64,000 nucleotides of DNA from Gordionus sp. m RMFG-2023 (lineage: Eukaryota > Nematomorpha > Gordioida > Chordodea > Parachordodidae), in assembly GCF_954871325.1 (NCBI RefSeq), contig NC_088779.1:30397752-30461751 (forward strand). Reading direction: 5' to 3'. The number at the start of each line of letters is the position of its first letter. Within the stretch, counting starts at the first letter, position 1. A model generated the notes under the pieces. That model was not told the origin of the DNA. It searched no databases and saw nothing but the letters and a program-made list of their open reading frames with translations. A program made the position numbers and the translations under genes. Shown piece after piece: positions 59,362 through 64,000 of this stretch.

Positions 59362-60481
59362 TAATTCACAACTAATTATTTAACCCCAATAAAAGGTTTA
59401 AAAAAGCCGATTTTTTTTAACCTCTAAATTCCTATTAGCTCAGGCAATATAATTGTTAATGAGCCTAATTTTTTGTTTCGGTTATTACTAGAACATATTA
59501 TTACGTGCTCACAAATTTTTGTCTAAATTGAAAGGGGCCTGCCAAAAATCTCGATTTTCCTGCTCGTTTTGACATGGAATCACCCCCGAAGGAAAATTCC
59601 TAAAATGGGGTATTAGTTTTTTTTAACAATGTATTATTCTTTAATCTAAACTAAAAAAAAAATGGACTCTTAAAATACAGTAATTGGACCGGAAACGATG
59701 GAATGTCCTTCCGCTTTACAGATGATATAGGGATCGTTTTTTTTAAAAAAAAATATTGAATAACGCCTTTCGGGGATGTTGCGTGACGAGTCTTTTATGG
59801 ACGGCCACAATAAACGCCTTAAAATAACGTCATCCAGTCATCTAAAGTTTATTTCGGCCCATCGCCATACTGCTAAAATCATCTTTAAAGAAATGGCCAT
59901 CTGACGGAATTAATCAATATTTCGGATTGCCAACAGCCACCCACGGGCTGGGATCTCATAAATTGAATGACTGATGGAATAAACGCTGTCATAAAATTTG
60001 AACAGCTGATGTGACCAAATATAAAAATTAATATTTATAGAAAACGCGATTTGTTCAAGCGGCGCAGTATTGAACGCCGCGTTATTTATGGATCTAGCCA
60101 ATAAATGGGTATAATTTATAAATACCGGGCGAAACGAGGAAAACGCTCTATGTTAAAGGGTTTTTTTTGTAAATTATATTATCACGGTTCCCGTTATAAA
60201 TCGCTAAAAATAATAAAAAAATTAAGTACCACTAGAAAAATAATAATTATTAACAAATAGTTATATCATACTTAATACAAATATATATCTAAGGGTGAAA
60301 TTATGATAAATTTTAGTATATAATTACAAATTATATTATTTAAGCAAGCGTTTTACAAATTTAATAAATATTTTAAATGGCAATAAAAAATTTCACCAAT
60401 AGTTATATTATATACTTAATACAAATACATATATATCTTACAAATTATATTATTAAACAGACACTATACAAATTTATTTAG
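59362..60481. other. Intergenic; less AT-rich stretch at 59560-60130 with no recognised gene
   Basis: A 63-codon minus-strand frame (59910-60101; for example APLEQIAFSININFYIWSHQ) lies in the balanced stretch but has no domain or splice support. Near 60240-60440 a short segment (CAAATAGTTATAT.ATACTTAATACAAATA) occurs twice. Confidence 0.4.
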
Positions 60482-60544
60482 AGGCAATTATTATCTAGAA
60501 ATTATGAATAATCATGGATTTGCAGAATCCCTAATAGATTTTAA

Positions 60545-60890
60545 TGAAAAATATACATATTTTCGGTAAATTTCTATATAAACATCTAAAAAAATTTCTA
60601 TATAAACATCTAAAAAAATTTCTATATAAACATCTAAAAAAATTTCTTATATTTTATAGGAACCGACGTTTATCGATAGCCAAAAGGGCAAAGCATTGCT
60701 CTTTTTTTCAAAATTTTCTTTACCGTTCTAATGGCACATACAGGAATACAATTCACTACAGGTGTTTAAGAGCTGACTGTAAAGTAACACGTAAATATAT
60801 AGGGATTCACAGTATCCAAAATGCGTGGACATGAAAAACATGCTATACTTTTTCGCAAATTAGAAAACTTTGCAAACAGCAGATATCGCT
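60545..60890 (+). pseudogene. FLYWCH-finger segment, plus-strand arm of the MULE
   Basis: Encodes LYRSNGTYRNTIHYRCLRAD then CKVTRKYIG, paralogous to the minus-strand arm. A 24-bp block (AAATTTCTATATAAACATCT) is repeated three times at 60579-60645, absent from the other arm. The zinc-binding His pair is out of frame here. Confidence 0.72.
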
Positions 60891-60914
60891 CCTCCTTCAT
60901 AATCGGTTTATGCC

Positions 60915-61609
60915 ATGTCTGGTAAAAACAGGATACCATTCAATGTCCCATATTCCACCATTATTTGAAATAGCTCAATATACGACTCCTTTCTTTTATC
61001 TGGAAGAAGTGCTAGGGATCATCGTTTGATTATACATGATATGTATAGTATATAATTGGCTAAAAAAAACGTGGACATGTGTAAAACGTCCCATCCATAT
61101 AAATGAATTTTGTATGGGATGATAAATTGACTAACATGGCAGACCCAAATACAATGAGTTTGTTATTACTGTTTTTTATTAAGAAGCTATCACCACTGAA
61201 TGTTGTTATCAATTCGGTGGTCAATACAATTGTGTCATTGCTAGTGGGAATATTTGGCCTGGTTTGTTTTAAAACACGGTTAACCGTATTTTTAGCGGAA
61301 ATAAAAGGTGGTAGGGCTCTTGGATAATTATATATATCTGGATCTTCAGAGCATTGTTGGTTTGATGCCTTTAGATAGATATCCATCCTTGTATCTAGAG
61401 GATTTTGTTGTACCGTTGCTTTTACTGTTTGCAAAGTTTTCTAATTTGCGAAAAAGTATAGCATGATTTTCATGTTCACGCATTTTGGATACTGTGTATC
61501 CCTGAATATATTTACACGTTACTTTACAGTCAGCTCTTAAACACCTGTAGTAAATTGTATTCCTGTATGTGCCATTATAACGGTAAAGAAAATTTTGAAA
61601 AAAGAGCAA
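60915..61609 (-). pseudogene. FLYWCH zinc finger + N-terminal MULE transposase, broken
   Basis: 61346-61609 encodes a FLYWCH-like finger: FLYRYNGTYRNTIYYRCLRA, C-x5-C, then EHENH supplying the H-x2-H-type ligands. 61060-61434 continues in a different frame with a Thr/Asn-rich region ending FIYMDGTFYTCPRFF, the 'D(G)TF' motif that carries the first catalytic Asp of MULE transposases. About 60915-61055 then gives QLYTIHIMYNQTMIP and ALLPDKRKESYIELFQIMVE in two frames, matching the 'LY.IH......P...AL(L)P.K...TY..LF' MULE block. Remaining DDE core and SWIM finger are absent. Confidence 0.82.
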
Positions 61610-61776
61610 TGCTTTGCCCTTTAGGCTATCGATAAACGTCGGTTCCTTAAAATATAAGAAAATTTTTTAGATGTTTACATAGAAATTTGCCGAAAATATG
61701 TATATTTTTCCATTAAAATCTATTAGGGATTCTGCAAACCCCTGATTATCCATATTTTCCAAATAATAATTGCCTG

Positions 61777-62514
61777 TAAAATATAATGTGATTATAGCTA
61801 ATTTCATCGAGAACTATTACTTTCTATTTCCGAATTAAGAGGAGATGTAAAGGAAATCATTTGATATGTTGGGAGCATCTATATTTTATGTATATATTAA
61901 GTGGATTTGTTATTAAAAATGTTACTTTGAAAGCCCCCAGACCTCATTTAGGACGGGCCAGGAATATATGCGGGAAATATCATGAGCAAAGAGGGGACGT
62001 GTAAACTGATTGGCTTTGAGTATAACCTATTTTAAAATTCGTGTTTAGATAATGGTTATATATAATTTGTTGTACCTAAAACTAAGATTATTTATCATTT
62101 TTAACTTAACCTTTAAAGGGTCAAAGATTCTCCATGATGTGAATGAGAACGTATTTGAGAATCGTCTATTTAATTTTGAGTTTGTTGTTTTATAAATTAC
62201 GTGATAAAATATTTTTACCCTGAAAATGTGAACTCAAGTTGTTCTAAGATAAATGTTTGATGATAAAGGTGAAACATCTAAAATAATAATAATTTAATTG
62301 CAATTAAGTTTAAAATACTTTGAATTGGTTTACTGGTGTCTAAATGACATTTAGTTTTTACTAAAGTCACGATTAATGGTTAGTTTTGCTCTGCCACCAC
62401 ATCTTTTGCGGCAATAGTTAATATATTATGGCATTAATAATGGCCCGAATAAGATTTTAGCCTAAATAATATATTATGTAAGCCTAGACTTAACTCGTAG
62501 ATGGTAGAAAGGGT
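61777..62514. other. Intergenic, no recognised gene
   Basis: A possible acceptor at about 62117 followed by a 24-codon frame (SKILHDVNENVFENRLFN) has the phase needed by the Ig gene, but there is no domain or homology to support it. Confidence 0.35.
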
Positions 62515-62594
62515 TGGACCTTTATTTTCCTAACCTCGAGGCTTAGATATTAAGATTTTGGCTAAAATATTGATCAGGTCATTTAACAACACTA
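62515..62594. mobile_element. TAGTGTTGTTAAACGGCT-family MITE, right end
   Basis: TTTGGCTAAAATATTGATCA then GGTCATTTAACAACACTA. Left part lost. Confidence 0.65.
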
Positions 62595-64000
62595 GAAAAA
62601 ACTGTTAGATACTGATAAGAAACATAAAATTATTTCCAAAAAATAATTGTCTTCTTTCCAGATTATTAATTAATTGAATAACTCAATATCAATTTTTTTT
62701 TTTAAAAACTGACTAGAACAAAATTTTTATTTTTATTGTAATAAACATAGAAAAATACAATAAAGATTTCGAAAAATAAAATTTATTCGAATATTTTTAA
62801 TGCAAAAATTCGAATATTTTTTTTATCATTTTCTTCCTTTTGCCACCTCTACCAGATTTGTGCTTTAAATACTGCTGATAATTCCAAATATTCTCTGTAG
62901 TCTTTATTTTTTAATGTAAATAAAATTTTCGTATCTAATAAATTATACATACTTTAATATCTAATTTCTTTAAGTAATTTATTTATGTTTTTCTGCTACG
63001 GTTTGAATCTTCATTTTTTTTAAAATAAAACATTGGTAGCCATTTTTGGGGATTTTCACTGGTGACAAAATTGCCAACATTCCCCATTTTTTTTTAGCGA
63101 TTTTTCGTTTAGCGATTTCGAACCGATCCCCTTTATTCCGTATTTAAAAGGCAACTTTATTAAATTTAATTAGCGTATAATTTAAATAACTAGGAAGGGA
63201 TTTTTAGTCTCCCCCCCCCCCACCTTTGTCGGCTTTCTTGCAAAAAATCCGAAAAGAATCATATGGGAGACCAGGGTAAAACGATCGGCATTTTGCATAT
63301 TTACAATAAAAATTTTAAACAAGAGTCAAACACAACAATTTGCAAATCAACGTGTAGCCACATCCCTCTACGAGATAAAAGAAAGTGTAGCCCTCTACCT
63401 AAAATATTTTAGGAGCTATGATTAGTTATGTTAAATTACGCGTTTAAGCCAGGGTAAAATGGTTAAGCACTGGGGTAAAGTGGTTAAAATAATATTTGAC
63501 ATTATATTTATTGTTTTATTTAACAAATATTACAAATTTAAGATATATTTATGATTTTTATTTACAAACAAATCAATGTAACAGTGGCGTAGGCATGGAG
63601 GGGGTTCAACCCCCCACCTCCCCCCCCCCCCATGATAATGAAAAAAAATTATTTTTTTTTAAATTCTTAATAAACGCTTGATTTTTATGTTTTAAATTTA
63701 TTATAAATAATAATAGATATACACATTTGATTATTTTTATATTTATTAAATAAATTTTATATTATTTTGCATTTCATAAAATTGTCTAATTTGTCATATT
63801 CCATTTTATAAAAAATATATAATTTCTTATTTTCAATATGAAAAAACAATCATTTATTTTATTCATATTTCAACAAATCACATCCTACACCTATCACTAC
63901 ATTGGAAAATCAATGCAATATGGACATGTAAAGTAATTTTCATAATTACCACATCTAGGCACATTGTCAATTCAAATACAAACAATATAATTTAATTACT
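62595..64000. other. AT-rich intergenic DNA with poly-C tracts
   Basis: No gene recognised. Runs of about ten C at 63212 and eleven at 63620. A weak minus-strand frame at 62800-62895 (IWNYQQYLKHKSGRGGKRKK) follows a possible acceptor but has no support. Confidence 0.45.

Larger units (their letters stand above)
60482..61776 (-). mobile_element. Mutator-like (MULE) element with FLYWCH finger, fold-back structure
   Basis: About 60482-60890 and 61430-61776 are inverted copies of each other over roughly 350-400 bp. Both carry GCAGAATCCCTAATAGATTT, ACCGACGTTTATCGATAGCC, AAGGGCAAAGCATTGCTCTT and the FLYWCH coding segment. Between them on the minus strand is the start of a MULE transposase. The copy is thus an inverted-duplication derivative, not an autonomous element. 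No target duplication could be fixed. Confidence 0.82.

Noticed and set aside
61103-61327. 74-residue plus-strand frame
   Set aside because: Antisense to the MULE transposase remnant, which has motif support.

Overview
AT-rich eukaryotic DNA, almost certainly from an invertebrate animal. The evidence is a spliced eyes absent (EYA) gene, a spliced immunoglobulin-superfamily gene, GT-AG introns, and a dense load of DNA transposons (mostly hAT) and simple repeats. I cannot name the phylum. There is no bacterial-type gene organisation, and I saw no tRNA, rRNA or CRISPR.

The best gene lies on the minus strand at 19029-27908. Eleven coding exons, joined by consistent intron phases, encode an EYA transcriptional co-activator and protein phosphatase. 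It has a Tyr/Ser/Pro-rich N-terminal half, then a conserved EYA domain with the WDLDET catalytic motif and GDG acidic motif, ending in a PFWKI...ALEL tail. A possible first coding exon sits at 29604-29646. Its introns hold a hAT transposon, several MITEs and two long pyrimidine (sense-strand) microsatellites; one of these, about 700 nt, fills nearly a whole intron. A second gene, plus strand at 55041-55968, has four exons encoding a signal peptide and two Ig domains; its 3' end was not found.

Layout. 1-600: tail of a degraded LINE-like retroelement split by a CTTT array. 2790-3269: possible exons of an unknown minus-strand gene. 4385-7150: hAT element with 8-bp target duplications. 8548-13720: an unclassified element with long inverted repeats carrying a decayed PHD-finger/OTU-protease protein with an SRTPSPSR repeat array. 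14.7-18.2 kb: small hAT relics and a GAAA array inside a MITE. 19-30 kb: EYA. 30-52 kb: AT-rich DNA with MITE families and short GC-rich islands. 52606-53765: second hAT element. 55-56 kb: Ig gene. 57751-58042: 32-bp palindromic minisatellite. 58650-59353: short hAT derivative. 60482-61776: Mutator-like (MULE) element with FLYWCH finger, folded back on itself.

Four or more hAT lineages and several MITE families share 8-bp target duplications, so hAT-type transposition has been the main force shaping the non-coding DNA here. Exon calls come from reading translations and splice phases by eye; no alignment or transcript data were available.
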